Shown here: piece after piece, positions 6,567-14,566 of the stretch
Layout: each line of letters starts with the position of its first letter
Numbering within the stretch: position 1 is the first letter of the stretch
Assembly: GCA_937915045.1 (NCBI GenBank)
Contig: CALDNM010000216.1
Span: forward strand, 1 to 21,405
DNA length: 21,405 nucleotides
Reading direction: 5' to 3'
DNA from: an uncultured Clostridia bacterium
GTDB lineage: Bacteria > Bacillota > Clostridia > Peptostreptococcales > Anaerovoracaceae
Made by a program: the position numbers and the translations under genes
Notes under the pieces: generated by a model
Database searches by the model: none
Seen by the model: the letters and a program-made list of their open reading frames with translations, nothing else
Told to the model about the DNA's origin: nothing

Positions 6567-7499
6567 TTGAGTTACAAGGTTTTTGTAGACGGACAGAATG
6601 GAACGACCGGACTTAGGATACATGAGTATCTCAGCCGCAGGGACGATATCGAGATAATAAATATACAGGAGGATCTGAGAAAGGATCTGGATGAGAAGGT
6701 AAGAAAAATCGATGAGGCGGATGTCTCTATACTATGCCTTCCGGACGCGGCAGCCGATGAGACGGCAAACGCGGCACCTTCTGACGCTAAGATAATAGAT
6801 ACTTCGACAGCTCACAGGACGCAGGACGGATGGGTATACGGCCTTCCGGAGCTCTGCGAAGGGCAGAGAGAACTCATCGCGGGAAGCGCGAGAGTGGCGA
6901 ATCCGGGATGTCACGCGACGGGATTCATCCTGCTCGTGAGACCGCTCATAGACGCGGGGATCATCTCAGCTGATTATCCGCTGTCGGCGTTCACCGTGAC
7001 CGGATATTCCGGAGGCGGCAAGAAGATGATAGCAAATCACGAGAAAGACGGGAGAGACAGCTTCCTCACGAGCCCGGGGCAGTACGCTCTTGGTCAGCAG
7101 CACAAGCATATCCCGGAGATGGTCAAGATGACAGGGATAGCTGAGCCGCCTGTATTCAGCCCGATAGTGGGGGATTTTTACGCGGGCATGGTAGTGACGG
7201 TACCTCTCCATAAGAGCGCGCTCGCGAAGGCCGCGTCGCTGTCGGATATAAAAGAAGTATATAAAGAGCATTACGACGGTGAAAAGCTGATCAGGATCAT
7301 GGACGATGTACCGGATGACGGATTCATACACGGAGACATCCTGGCGGGATCGAACATAGCGGAGATATTCGTAACAGGAAACGATGACAGGCCGCTGCTC
7401 GTATCGAGATTCGATAATCTCGGGAAAGGCGCTTCGGGCGCCGCCGTGCAGAATATGAATATCATGCTCGGGATAGAAGAGACGAAAGGACTGATATAG
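6567..7499 (+). CDS. argC: N-acetyl-gamma-glutamyl-phosphate reductase (short type)
   Basis: Reduces N-acetylglutamyl phosphate to the semialdehyde with NADPH in ornithine/arginine synthesis. The 310 residues match the shorter ArgC type rather than the roughly 345-residue type. The Rossmann start is DGQNGTTG at 8-15, STAHR is at 80-84, the catalytic cysteine C115 lies in ANPGCHATG, and the catalytic histidine is probably H181 in HKHIPEM. The residue after the cysteine is often tyrosine but is histidine here. The start codon is TTG, supported by AGGAG 9 bases upstream and by the family N-terminus (YKVFVDG). First gene of argCJBD, 2 bp before argJ. Confidence 0.95.
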   Translation: MSYKVFVDGQNGTTGLRIHEYLSRRDDIEIINIQEDLRKDLDEKVRKIDEADVSILCLPDAAADETANAAPSDAKIIDTSTAHRTQDGWVYGLPELCEGQRELIAGSARVANPGCHATGFILLVRPLIDAGIISADYPLSAFTVTGYSGGGKKMIANHEKDGRDSFLTSPGQYALGQQHKHIPEMVKMTGIAEPPVFSPIVGDFYAGMVVTVPLHKSALAKAASLSDIKEVYKEHYDGEKLIRIMDDVPDDGFIHGDILAGSNIAEIFVTGNDDRPLLVSRFDNLGKGASGAAVQNMNIMLGIEETKGLI

Positions 7500-7501
7500 A
7501 G

Positions 7502-8725
7502 ATGGAAATGAAACACGTGGAAGGCGGAGTATGCGCCGCGAAGGGATTCAAAGCGTGGGGCGCGTTCGGGGGACTTGGAGATCCGAAGGCGGACAAGGAC
7601 GATATGGCGCTCGTGCTGAGCGAATGCCCGGGAGCCGCGGCGGCCGTATATACTTCAAATAAAGTAAAGGCGGCACATATACTAGTAGATAAAAAGCATC
7701 TGGAGAACGGAGTCGCGCAGGCGATGCTGTGCAACAGCGTGAACGCGAACACATGCAACGCCGACGGCGAGGAAAGAGCGATCGCGAACGCGGAGCTCGT
7801 CGCGAAGGAGACCGGCATAAGCGCGGAAGATGTCATCGTGACATCGACGGGCGTCATCGGGAAACCGATGCCGGGAGAGCCGTTCGAAAAGGGCATACCT
7901 GAACTGGTCAAGGGACTTTCAGCTGACGGCGGAGACAAAGCCGCTCACGCTATCATGACTACGGACACTCTCGACAAGCAGACCGCGGTCACATTCATGG
8001 CCGGCGGGAAGGAATGCACTCTCGGAGGCATGGCCAAGGGCAGCGGCATGATCCACATCAATATGGGGACGATGCTCTGTTTCATGACGACAGACTGCGC
8101 CATCACCGCGCAGATGCTGCAGAGAGCGCTCGACTTCGAAGTGAAGGACAGTTTCAACCAGGTGAGCATAGACGGAGATACATCGACGAACGATACGCTT
8201 TCGATCATCGCGAACGGCATGGCCGGAAACAGCGTGATCAACGGCGAAGGCGAGGACTTCGATAATTTCAAAGCCGCGCTGCATGAAGTGAGCGTCACTT
8301 TCGCGAAGAAGATCGCGGGAGACGGAGAAGGCTGCACGAAGCTCATCGAAGCTCATGTAGTGAATGCTCCTACGAAAGACACAGCGAGACTCATTTCGAA
8401 GAATATAATCTGCTCGTCGCTTTTCAAGGCGGCCATGTTCGGCAATGACGCGAACTGGGGAAGGGTGCTCTGCGCGATAGGATATACTCCGGCTGATTTC
8501 GAGACGGACGATATAGATGTGACGATAAGCTCGGCTAAAGGGTCGGTCGATGTGTGTGACGGATCGGCGTCGATGCCTTTCGACGAGGAGAAAGCGCTGG
8601 AGATATTGAAAGAAGATGAAGTTACTGTAGATGTAGACATAAACGACGGTGAAAGCGAGGCGTACGCCTGGGGATGCGATCTGACCTACGATTATGTCAA
8701 GATAAATGGGGAGTACAGGTCATAA
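7502..8725 (+). CDS. argJ: Bifunctional glutamate/ornithine N-acetyltransferase
   Basis: Moves the acetyl group from N-acetylornithine to glutamate, recycling it. Some members also use acetyl-CoA. The 407-residue proenzyme should cleave itself into two chains at the conserved site after KGSGMI (179-184). The new N-terminal nucleophile is T190 in NMGTML. Most family members have Ala before this Thr, while this one has Gly189. TTDCAI and STNDT later in the chain fit the family. The start follows a weak AAAGGA, so translational coupling to argC two bases upstream is likely. Its TAA shares a base with a possible upstream ATG of argB (TAATG). An ArgJ cycle explains why argA or argE need not be present here. 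Confidence 0.96.
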   Translation: MEMKHVEGGVCAAKGFKAWGAFGGLGDPKADKDDMALVLSECPGAAAAVYTSNKVKAAHILVDKKHLENGVAQAMLCNSVNANTCNADGEERAIANAELVAKETGISAEDVIVTSTGVIGKPMPGEPFEKGIPELVKGLSADGGDKAAHAIMTTDTLDKQTAVTFMAGGKECTLGGMAKGSGMIHINMGTMLCFMTTDCAITAQMLQRALDFEVKDSFNQVSIDGDTSTNDTLSIIANGMAGNSVINGEGEDFDNFKAALHEVSVTFAKKIAGDGEGCTKLIEAHVVNAPTKDTARLISKNIICSSLFKAAMFGNDANWGRVLCAIGYTPADFETDDIDVTISSAKGSVDVCDGSASMPFDEEKALEILKEDEVTVDVDINDGESEAYAWGCDLTYDYVKINGEYRS

Positions 8726-8778
8726 TGATATTGAGGCGAGATCAGGAAGATTCTATATTCATTGGAAAGGACAATAAA

Positions 8779-9693
8779 ATGGTCAATCAGAAATATCTGG
8801 ACAGGGCTGAAGTGCTTATCGAGGCGCTGCCGTATATACAGCGTTTCAATCGAAAGATCATCGTTATAAAATACGGCGGAGCCGCGATGGAAAGCGAAGA
8901 GCTGAAGCGCAGTGTCATAGCGGACGTGGTGCTTCTGAAGCTGGTAGGATTCAAGCCTATCATCGTACACGGCGGCGGCAAGGCGATAAGCAAGTGGCTC
9001 GGGAAGGAAAATATCGAGCCGGAATTTTACAACGGTCTCAGGGTGACGAACGCGGAAACTCTTGAGATAGCGGAGATGGTGCTTGGCAAGGTCAACAACG
9101 ACCTGGTCAAGATGGCCGGAAAGCTCGGTGTCAGGGCGATAGGCCTGAGCGGGATGGACGGCAGTATGCTGAAAGTCTCGAAAAAGAAACCGGACGGCCG
9201 CGATATAGGGTATGTGGGAGAGATAGAGCATGTCGACGGAGAGATGCTCCAGGAAGTGATAGACGATGACTTCCTTCCGATAATATATCCGCTGGGAGTA
9301 GACGCGGACGGACAGGCATATAACATAAACGCGGATTATGTGGCGAGCGCGATAGCTGAGGAAATGAAAGCGAACAAACTCGCGTTCCTGTCGGATATAG
9401 AAGGAGTATATAAGGATCCTGATGATCCGGAATCCGTGATATCTGAACTCTATGTGAATGAAGCAAAACAGCTCATCAAGGACGGTTCAGTAGACGGAGG
9501 GATGCTTCCAAAACTGAACAACTGCATCGACGCGATAGATAATGGCGTTACGAGGGTCCATATACTTGACGGTACTATACCGCACTGCCTCCTTATGGAG
9601 ATATTCACGGACAAGGGCGTCGGCACGGCTGTACTCAGCGAAAAAGAAAGGAAATACTACGATGAAAGCAGAAGAGATCAAGAAACTAGATAA
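8779..9693 (+). CDS. argB: Acetylglutamate kinase
   Basis: Phosphorylates N-acetylglutamate with ATP, the second ornithine-pathway step. It has 304 residues from ATG 8779, in line with the family. IKYGGAAM near 33-40 is the phosphate-binding loop, HGGGKAIS follows, GLRVT binds the acetylglutamate side, and NADYVASAIA plus FLSDIEGVY complete the amino acid kinase fold. I chose 8779 because KYLDRAEVLIEALPYI is the usual N-terminus and AAAGG lies 8 bases upstream. An in-frame ATG at 8725 overlapping the argJ stop (TAATG), with GGGAG before it, would add 18 residues and cannot be ruled out. The 3' end overlaps argD by 32 bp. Arginine feedback is usual for kinases in ArgJ cycles but is not tested here. 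Confidence 0.95.
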   Translation: MVNQKYLDRAEVLIEALPYIQRFNRKIIVIKYGGAAMESEELKRSVIADVVLLKLVGFKPIIVHGGGKAISKWLGKENIEPEFYNGLRVTNAETLEIAEMVLGKVNNDLVKMAGKLGVRAIGLSGMDGSMLKVSKKKPDGRDIGYVGEIEHVDGEMLQEVIDDDFLPIIYPLGVDADGQAYNINADYVASAIAEEMKANKLAFLSDIEGVYKDPDDPESVISELYVNEAKQLIKDGSVDGGMLPKLNNCIDAIDNGVTRVHILDGTIPHCLLMEIFTDKGVGTAVLSEKERKYYDESRRDQETR

Positions 9694-10834
9694 AGAATAC
9701 GTCCTGAATACTTACGGACGTTATGACATGATGTGCGATCACGGAAAGAACGCGACTATGTATGATAAAGACGGAAAAGAATACATCGACTTCACCGCGG
9801 GCATAGGTGTCGATTCGCTCGGCTTCTCGGATGAAGGATGGATAAAGGCGGTTGAGGAGCAGCTGCACAAATTCCAGCACTGCTCGAACCTTTTTTACAG
9901 TGAGCCGGGAGCGCTGCTCGCGAAAAAACTCGTCGAAAAGACGGGCATGAGCAAGGTGTTCTTCGCTAACTCGGGCGGCGAAGGAAATGAAACGGCGTTC
10001 AAGATCGCGAGGAAGTACGGCAATACGATGGCCGACCACCAGAAAAACTCGATCATCTCGCTGTACGACTCGTTCCATGGACGGACGATCGCTACCGTTA
10101 CTGCAACTGGGCAGGACAGATTCCACAAATACTTCGACCCGTTCGCTCCGGGATTCTATTACGCGAAGGCGAATGATCTCGGCAGCATGGAAGAAGCTGT
10201 GGCTGAGCACGATCCGTGCGCTGTGATCATGGAGATCGTACAGGGCGAAGGCGGAGTCATCGGGCTCGACAAGGATTTTGTGCAGGGCGTGCAGAAGATC
10301 TGTGACGATAAGGATATCATACTGATAATCGATGAGGTGCAGGCCGGCGCCGGAAGGACCGGTTCGTTCTTTGCTTACCAGCAGTACGGGATACATCCTG
10401 ATCTGGTGTCGTTCGCCAAGGGCATCGGCGCGGGGCTGCCTATCGGCGGCGTCATCTGCAATGAAAAGCTGAGCGGCGTGCTGAAGCCGGGTGAGCAGGG
10501 ATCGACATTCGGCATGAACCCTGTAGTGTGCGCGGGCGCGTGTTACGCGGTGGACAGGATGAACGACGAGTTTCTCGCTGAAGTCAGGAAAAAGTCGGAA
10601 TATCTGCGCAATGAGCTCGGCGCGATAGATGAAGTGGAAGAGATAACAGGGCTCGGCCTTATGATGGGAGTCAAATTAAAGACTAAGAAAGCGGATGATG
10701 TGGTGCCGGAGCTTCTGAAAAACGGTCTCATGGCGCTGACCGCTGTGGAGAAGATCAGACTTCTCCCGCCTCTCACTATTTCTGTTGAGGAAATGGAGAA
10801 GGGAGTGGCTATATTCAAGAAGGTACTTGGATAA
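9662..10834 (+). CDS. argD: Acetylornithine/succinyl-diaminopimelate-type aminotransferase
   Basis: PLP class III aminotransferase that converts N-acetylglutamate semialdehyde to N-acetylornithine. It has 390 residues from ATG 9662. Phosphate-binding NSGGEGNETA is at 103-112 (usually NSGAEANE), SFHGRT at 137-142, the PLP aspartate lies in IIDEVQAG (D224), and the Schiff-base lysine is K253 in SFAKGIGAG. It overlaps argB by 32 bp, with AAAGGA 10 bases upstream inside argB. ArgD enzymes often accept acylated diaminopimelate precursors as well. As the lysine operon lacks an aminotransferase, a double role is possible but only inferred. No terminator separates it from the infC promoter 5 bp past its stop, so some read-through is likely. 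Confidence 0.94.
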   Translation: MKAEEIKKLDKEYVLNTYGRYDMMCDHGKNATMYDKDGKEYIDFTAGIGVDSLGFSDEGWIKAVEEQLHKFQHCSNLFYSEPGALLAKKLVEKTGMSKVFFANSGGEGNETAFKIARKYGNTMADHQKNSIISLYDSFHGRTIATVTATGQDRFHKYFDPFAPGFYYAKANDLGSMEEAVAEHDPCAVIMEIVQGEGGVIGLDKDFVQGVQKICDDKDIILIIDEVQAGAGRTGSFFAYQQYGIHPDLVSFAKGIGAGLPIGGVICNEKLSGVLKPGEQGSTFGMNPVVCAGACYAVDRMNDEFLAEVRKKSEYLRNELGAIDEVEEITGLGLMMGVKLKTKKADDVVPELLKNGLMALTAVEKIRLLPPLTISVEEMEKGVAIFKKVLG

Positions 10835-10839
10835 AACAT

Positions 10840-10868
10840 TTGACATGCGGGCCGGCGGATGGTATTAT
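10840..10868 (+). promoter_or_regulatory. Strong SigA promoter of infC-rpmI-rplT
   Basis: TTGACA (10840-10845) matches the consensus perfectly. A 17-base spacer leads to TATTAT (10863-10868, 5 of 6). It is the best promoter in the window, as expected for ribosomal protein genes. Start is expected near 10875. Confidence 0.85.
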
Positions 10869-10869
10869 A

Positions 10870-11000
10870 GCGGAGTGGAAGAAGAAGTTATCCGCTTCTC
10901 ACCTGCCGGCGAAAGCTTGTTAGGTCAAATATGATAAGACGGCACTATGTGCGTTTTCAGGCGGATAAATCTTTTTATCCGCTTTTGATTTTATTTATTA
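10870..11000 (+). ncRNA. L20-type leader (attenuator) of the infC operon
   Basis: About 125 nt of untranslated leader precede infC. It ends in an intrinsic terminator (10961-10998). An upstream TTATCCGC (10888-10895) is identical to part of the terminator's 3' arm, so it can pair with GCGGATAA (10961-10968) and prevent the terminator from forming. AGCGGA (10869-10874) can in turn hold TCCGCT (10891-10896). This arrangement and the gene order match the known Firmicutes L20 leader, in which excess L20 binds the leader and promotes termination. The L20-binding fold itself I infer from position and have not modelled. Confidence 0.75.
10961..10998 (+). terminator. Attenuator terminator in the infC leader
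   Basis: A perfect 9-bp stem, GCGGATAAA with TTTATCCGC, closes a TCTT loop and is followed by TTTTGATTTTATTTATT. It sits between the promoter and infC, so it must act conditionally. Confidence 0.85.
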
Positions 11001-11015
11001 GGGAGGTGCAAAACC

Positions 11016-11558
11016 ATTAGTAAAGAGACTACGATGATCAACGACGCGATCCGCGCAAGCGAGGTCAGAGTCATCAGCGGCGACGGAGAACAGCTCGGTA
11101 TCATGAGCAAGAGAGACGCGCTCGCGCAGGCAGAAGAGAAGAATCTCGATCTGGTATGCGTATCGCCGAACGCGAAACCGCCGGTGTGCAAGATACTCGA
11201 TTACGGAAAATATCGTTACGAGCTTCAGAAAAGAGAAAAAGAAGCAAAGAAAAAACAGCATACTACGGAGGTCAAAGAGATCAGACTGTCCGTCTTCATA
11301 GGAGATCATGATATCGAGGTAAAGGCTAATACCGCGACAAAATTCCTGAAGAACGGCGATAAGGTCAAGGTAAGCCTCAGGTTCAGAGGCAGGGAGCGTG
11401 ATTACAAAGACAAGGGCTTTGATGTCATGAATAAATTTGCCGACGAAGTGAGTGAGTTTGCGGACATCGAAAAGAGGCCTAAATTCGAGGGCCGGAGTCT
11501 CATAATGTTTTTGACGCCAAAATCCGACGGCAAGAGCAAGGCCAAGAAGGATAAATAA
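11016..11558 (+). CDS. infC: Translation initiation factor IF-3
   Basis: Binds the 30S subunit, checks start codons and keeps subunits apart. With the start at ATT 11016 it has 180 residues. The N-domain carries NDAIRASEVRVI, then GEQLGIMSKRDALAQAEEKNLDLV, a basic lysine-rich linker (RYELQKREKEAKKK) and the C-domain with KEIRLSVFIGDHD and VSLRFRGRE. The ATT start is chosen because GGGAGG lies 9 bases before it, whereas ATG 11034 is 27 bases from any good site. AUU is the classic infC start codon that lets IF3 limit its own synthesis. First gene of infC-rpmI-rplT behind the L20 leader. Confidence 0.95.
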   Translation: MSKETTMINDAIRASEVRVISGDGEQLGIMSKRDALAQAEEKNLDLVCVSPNAKPPVCKILDYGKYRYELQKREKEAKKKQHTTEVKEIRLSVFIGDHDIEVKANTATKFLKNGDKVKVSLRFRGRERDYKDKGFDVMNKFADEVSEFADIEKRPKFEGRSLIMFLTPKSDGKSKAKKDK

Positions 11559-11586
11559 GACTACTGATTTTAGGAGGAAATATAAA

Positions 11587-11787
11587 ATGGCAGGAAAGAA
11601 AATGAAGTCTCACAGAGGCGCGTGCAAGAGATTCAAGGTGACAGGTTCAGGCAAGCTCAAGAGAAACAAAGCATACAAGGGCCACATCCTTACAAAGAAG
11701 AGCCAGAAGAGAAAGAGAGGCCTGAGAAAGGCTACGACTCTGACTTCGGCAGATCAGAAGAGAATCAAGAACTCGATGGGAAAGTAG
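11587..11787 (+). CDS. rpmI: 50S ribosomal protein L35
   Basis: Small, very basic large-subunit protein of 66 residues, the normal size. The opening MAGKKMKSHRGACKRFKVTG and the segment with AYKGHILTKKSQKRKRGLRK are diagnostic of bL35. AGGAGG lies 8 bases before the ATG. It stands between infC and rplT in the usual order and shares their transcript, so it falls under the same L20 control. Confidence 0.98.
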   Translation: MAGKKMKSHRGACKRFKVTGSGKLKRNKAYKGHILTKKSQKRKRGLRKATTLTSADQKRIKNSMGK

Positions 11788-11805
11788 TGTAAGGAGGAAA
11801 CATAA

Positions 11806-12162
11806 ATGGCAAGAGTAAAGAAGGGCGTAAACGCTCATAAGAGACATAAAAAGATTCTTAAGCAGGCAAAGGGCTTCTATGGCACAAAGAGCAAGGTATT
11901 CAGAGCGGCCAACCCGGCTGTTATGAGATCGCTGAGAAGCGCTCAGATGGGCAGAAAGCTCAAGAAGAGACAGTACAGACAGATGTGGATCGCAAGGATC
12001 AATGCGGGCGCGAGAACGAATGGTATCTCGTACAGCAGACTGATGAACGGTCTCAAGATCAAGGGAATCGACATCAACAGAAAGATGCTCGCGGAGATGG
12101 CTATCAATGACGAGGCCGCATTCGCGAAACTCTGCGAGACAGCGAAAGAGGCTGTGAAATAG
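11806..12162 (+). CDS. rplT: 50S ribosomal protein L20
   Basis: Large-subunit assembly protein that binds 23S rRNA and is the likely repressor of its own operon through the leader upstream of infC. It has 118 residues, the family norm. The extended basic N-terminus (ARVKKGVNAHKRHKKILKQA), GFYGTKSKVFRAA, and the globular part with RQMWIARINAGART and GINRKMLAE-like GIDINRKMLAEMA are all present. GGAGG lies 7 bases before the start. Last gene of the operon, followed 30 bp later by a terminator. Confidence 0.98.
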   Translation: MARVKKGVNAHKRHKKILKQAKGFYGTKSKVFRAANPAVMRSLRSAQMGRKLKKRQYRQMWIARINAGARTNGISYSRLMNGLKIKGIDINRKMLAEMAINDEAAFAKLCETAKEAVK

Positions 12163-12192
12163 CAGGACGGCATCCGTCATAAATGAGAAGTT

Positions 12193-12230
12193 AAAACCTC
12201 CGGATCCAGGATTGAGTGACGGGGGTTTTT
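12193..12230 (+). terminator. Intrinsic terminator after rplT
   Basis: AAAACCTCCG (12193-12202) pairs with CGGGGGTTTT (12220-12229) over 10 bp with one G-U, around a 17-base loop. The T run is TTTTT. It closes the infC-rpmI-rplT operon. Confidence 0.85.
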
Positions 12231-12274
12231 GCGAATAATAAATCTAAATCAATAATAGGAGAAAAGAGGTAAAC

Positions 12275-13228
12275 ATGAAAATCGTATGTTTGGAACCACT
12301 TGCTGTGGAAGAAAAATTAGTTCAGGATCTTATGTCGGATCTTAAAGCCGACGGTCACGATTTTGTTTATTACACTGAGAAGAAAGCCGATACGGCTTCC
12401 ATTATCGAGAGAGGGAAAGACGCTGATATAATAATCGACGACAATACTCCTCTGCCGGCTGAAGCCATAAATGGATTTGAAAAGGCAAAGTATATAGCTG
12501 TAGCTTTCACCGGTGTAGATCATGTAGACCTCGAAGCGTGCAAGGCGAAAGGTATCAAAGTCAGCAATGCTGCCGGATATTCGACGAACGGCGTGGCTGA
12601 GCTCGTGTTCGGGCTTATCATCAGTCTTTACAGGAACATCATACCGTGTGATGGAAGAGTCAGGACCGGAGGGACTAAGGGCGGACTCGTGGGACCGGAG
12701 ATAAAGGGCAAGACGCTCGGCGTCATTGGTACCGGCGCGATAGGCATGAGGGTCATCGAGATAGCGAGCGCTTTCGGATGTGATATAATTGCTTACAGCA
12801 GGACTGAAAAACCTGAAGCGGAAGCTATGGGCGTGAGATATATGTCGCTTGAAGAAGTCATGAAAAACAGTGATATAATCACGCTGCATACTCCAAACAA
12901 CGCGGAGACAAAAGGTCTCATCAGCAAAAAAGAGATCGCGCTCATGAAGAAGACAGCACTCTTTATCAACTGCGCGAGAGGCCCTATAGTGGATAACGCG
13001 GCGCTGGCCGACGCTCTGAACAGCGGAGCTATCGCGGGAGCCGGCATCGATGTGTTCGATATGGAACCACCTATCCCTGCGGATTATCCTCTTGTGAGCG
13101 CGAAGAATACAGTCCTTACACCGCATGTGGCATTCGCTACAGATGAAGCTATGATCATCAGAGCTGAGATCACGGCTGACAATGTAAAGAAGTATATTGC
13201 AGGAGATCAGATAAACGTAGTACTGTGA
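12275..13228 (+). CDS. NAD-dependent D-2-hydroxyacid dehydrogenase family protein
   Basis: Oxidoreductase interconverting a 2-keto acid and its D-2-hydroxy acid, cytoplasmic, 317 residues. The inserted Rossmann domain has VIGTGAIG near 150-157, and the catalytic triad is R235 in NCARG, E264 in DMEPP and H284 in TPHVA. The flanking substrate domain has AVAFTGVDHVD at 75-85. Relatives include glyoxylate/hydroxypyruvate reductase, phosphoglycerate dehydrogenase without an ACT domain, and D-lactate dehydrogenase. The sequence alone does not settle the substrate, and the neighbours give no metabolic hint. The start follows AGAGG closely, with AGGAG further up. No clear promoter is visible after the rplT terminator. 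It shares a transcript with the lipoprotein gene 22 bp downstream. Confidence 0.88.
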   Translation: MKIVCLEPLAVEEKLVQDLMSDLKADGHDFVYYTEKKADTASIIERGKDADIIIDDNTPLPAEAINGFEKAKYIAVAFTGVDHVDLEACKAKGIKVSNAAGYSTNGVAELVFGLIISLYRNIIPCDGRVRTGGTKGGLVGPEIKGKTLGVIGTGAIGMRVIEIASAFGCDIIAYSRTEKPEAEAMGVRYMSLEEVMKNSDIITLHTPNNAETKGLISKKEIALMKKTALFINCARGPIVDNAALADALNSGAIAGAGIDVFDMEPPIPADYPLVSAKNTVLTPHVAFATDEAMIIRAEITADNVKKYIAGDQINVVL

Positions 13229-13250
13229 TCCGGAGTTTCTGGAGGAAAAG

Positions 13251-14360
13251 ATGAAGTTTGGCAAAATCGCTGTGCTCCTGTCGTTATGTCTCGTCGTGAC
13301 ATTCACGTTCTCGGGATGCGGCAGACCGTATTCGGGATATGATCTTGATGATTATCTCACAGCGGGCACATATAACGGGCTCGAAGTGAAATCGTACAAG
13401 GTCACCGTATCGAGCAAAGAGATCGACAAGGAAATCAATAGCAAGCTCAAAGCCGCGGCAACGACAAAAAGTGTAAAGACCGGCACCGTCAAGAAGGGCG
13501 AGAAGATAAATATAAGCTATGTCGGCAAGATAGACGGCAAGACGTTCGACGGCGGAAGTGCCGATGATACGGACATAACCCTTGGGTCATCCGGATATAT
13601 CGACGGTTTCGACAAGGGTCTTTACGGGAAGAAAGTCGGATCGACTGTGTCGCTCCATCTGACATTCCCGGATGAGTATCATACCAGCGAGTACGCCGGG
13701 AAGAAGGTCGTCTTCGACGTTACTATAAACTCTCGATCGGTATCGGTCGTACCGGAGCTTACGAAAACTTTCGTCAAGAACAACTCCGATGAAACGACGA
13801 TCAGCGGTTACAGAAAATACATCGAAAAAACGGTAAAAAAGGAAAAGACCAAGGACGCGATCCAGGCGCAGAAGGATTATCTGTGGGCTGAGACACTCAG
13901 CAATTTCAAACTAAAGCAGGACAAGGACGGAAACGACCTTTATCCTGACAAGGAGATCAACAGGATCGTTGAGTTCATGACGCAGAAATATCAGAACTAC
14001 GCGGACCAGTACGATATGTCGTTCAACAAATTCCTCAAGGAAAAGATGGGGATGAGCGAGTCGAAGTTCAAGAAGAGCGTCAAGAAGACGGCGCAGACTG
14101 AAGTCAAAAAGGAAATGGTGTGCTATTACATTGCGGACAAGCAGGACATCAAAGTCAGCAAGAAGGAATACAAGCAGTACATCAGTGACGCTCTCGACAA
14201 GCTGGGTTATACCGATGGCGAGTTCAAGACGAATTACGGTTCGACTTATGAAAGCTACAACGGTAAAGAAAACATATGGTATGCCTGCTATCTGGCGAAA
14301 GTCGAAGACTATCTGCTCGATAACGCGAAAGTAGTCGATAAACTTTCGAGTGAAAAATAA
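13251..14360 (+). CDS. Trigger factor-like FKBP-type peptidyl-prolyl isomerase lipoprotein
   Basis: Predicted extracytoplasmic folding helper, 369 residues, resembling trigger factor without its ribosome-binding N-domain. A signal peptide with hydrophobic core (about 6-20) ends in the lipobox FSGC with lipidated C23. An FKBP-like domain (about 82-163) contains GEKINISYVGKIDGKTFDGG, ITLGSSGYIDGFDKGL and YAGKKVVFDVTI. The rest (about 170-369) is lysine-rich, helical and SurA/trigger factor C-domain-like, with a KFLKEKMGMSESKFKKSVKK segment. The name tig fits the family but not the usual cytoplasmic role. The start follows GGAGG at 5 bases. A terminator lies 17 bp past the stop. Whether the isomerase site is active cannot be judged here. 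Confidence 0.85.
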   Translation: MKFGKIAVLLSLCLVVTFTFSGCGRPYSGYDLDDYLTAGTYNGLEVKSYKVTVSSKEIDKEINSKLKAAATTKSVKTGTVKKGEKINISYVGKIDGKTFDGGSADDTDITLGSSGYIDGFDKGLYGKKVGSTVSLHLTFPDEYHTSEYAGKKVVFDVTINSRSVSVVPELTKTFVKNNSDETTISGYRKYIEKTVKKEKTKDAIQAQKDYLWAETLSNFKLKQDKDGNDLYPDKEINRIVEFMTQKYQNYADQYDMSFNKFLKEKMGMSESKFKKSVKKTAQTEVKKEMVCYYIADKQDIKVSKKEYKQYISDALDKLGYTDGEFKTNYGSTYESYNGKENIWYACYLAKVEDYLLDNAKVVDKLSSEK

Positions 14361-14377
14361 CGAAATACATTTGAAGG

Positions 14378-14405
14378 GCCGGCGCGGCAGCGTGCCGGCT
14401 TTTTT
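14378..14405 (+). terminator. Intrinsic terminator after the FKBP lipoprotein gene
   Basis: GCCGGCGCG (14378-14386) pairs with CGTGCCGGC (14391-14399) over 9 bp with one G-U. The loop is GCAG and six T follow. It is a strong, classic terminator. Confidence 0.9.
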
Positions 14406-14436
14406 GGTATATCGTTCTGCCGGTATTATTTTATTC

Positions 14437-14465
14437 TTGCTTTGACCACTGCACAATGATAGAAT
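14437..14465 (+). promoter_or_regulatory. Promoter of the BIG2 protein gene
   Basis: TTGCTT (14437-14442), a 17-base spacer and TAGAAT (14460-14465) with the TG extension (TGATAGAAT). Transcription would start near 14472, leaving an AT-rich leader of about 95 nt. I see no clear structured RNA in that leader. Confidence 0.5.
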
Positions 14466-14566
14466 AACAATATAAAATTTATTCCAATTTAGTGCAAGCA
14501 TATTTATTTATTTCGAATGTTTTGAGTAAATAGAGAAATCTAAACGAGAGAGGGAGGAGAATATCT

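Noticed and set aside
8674..8778. Longer N-terminus for argB starting inside argJ
   Set aside because: The first 17 codons overlap argJ and match nothing. The family start is at 8779. The ATG at 8725 is kept only as an alternative in the argB entry.
12317..13306. 329-residue minus-strand frame opposite the D-2-hydroxyacid dehydrogenase
   Set aside because: The sense gene has a full catalytic triad and Rossmann motif, while the antisense frame has no motif and no promoter.
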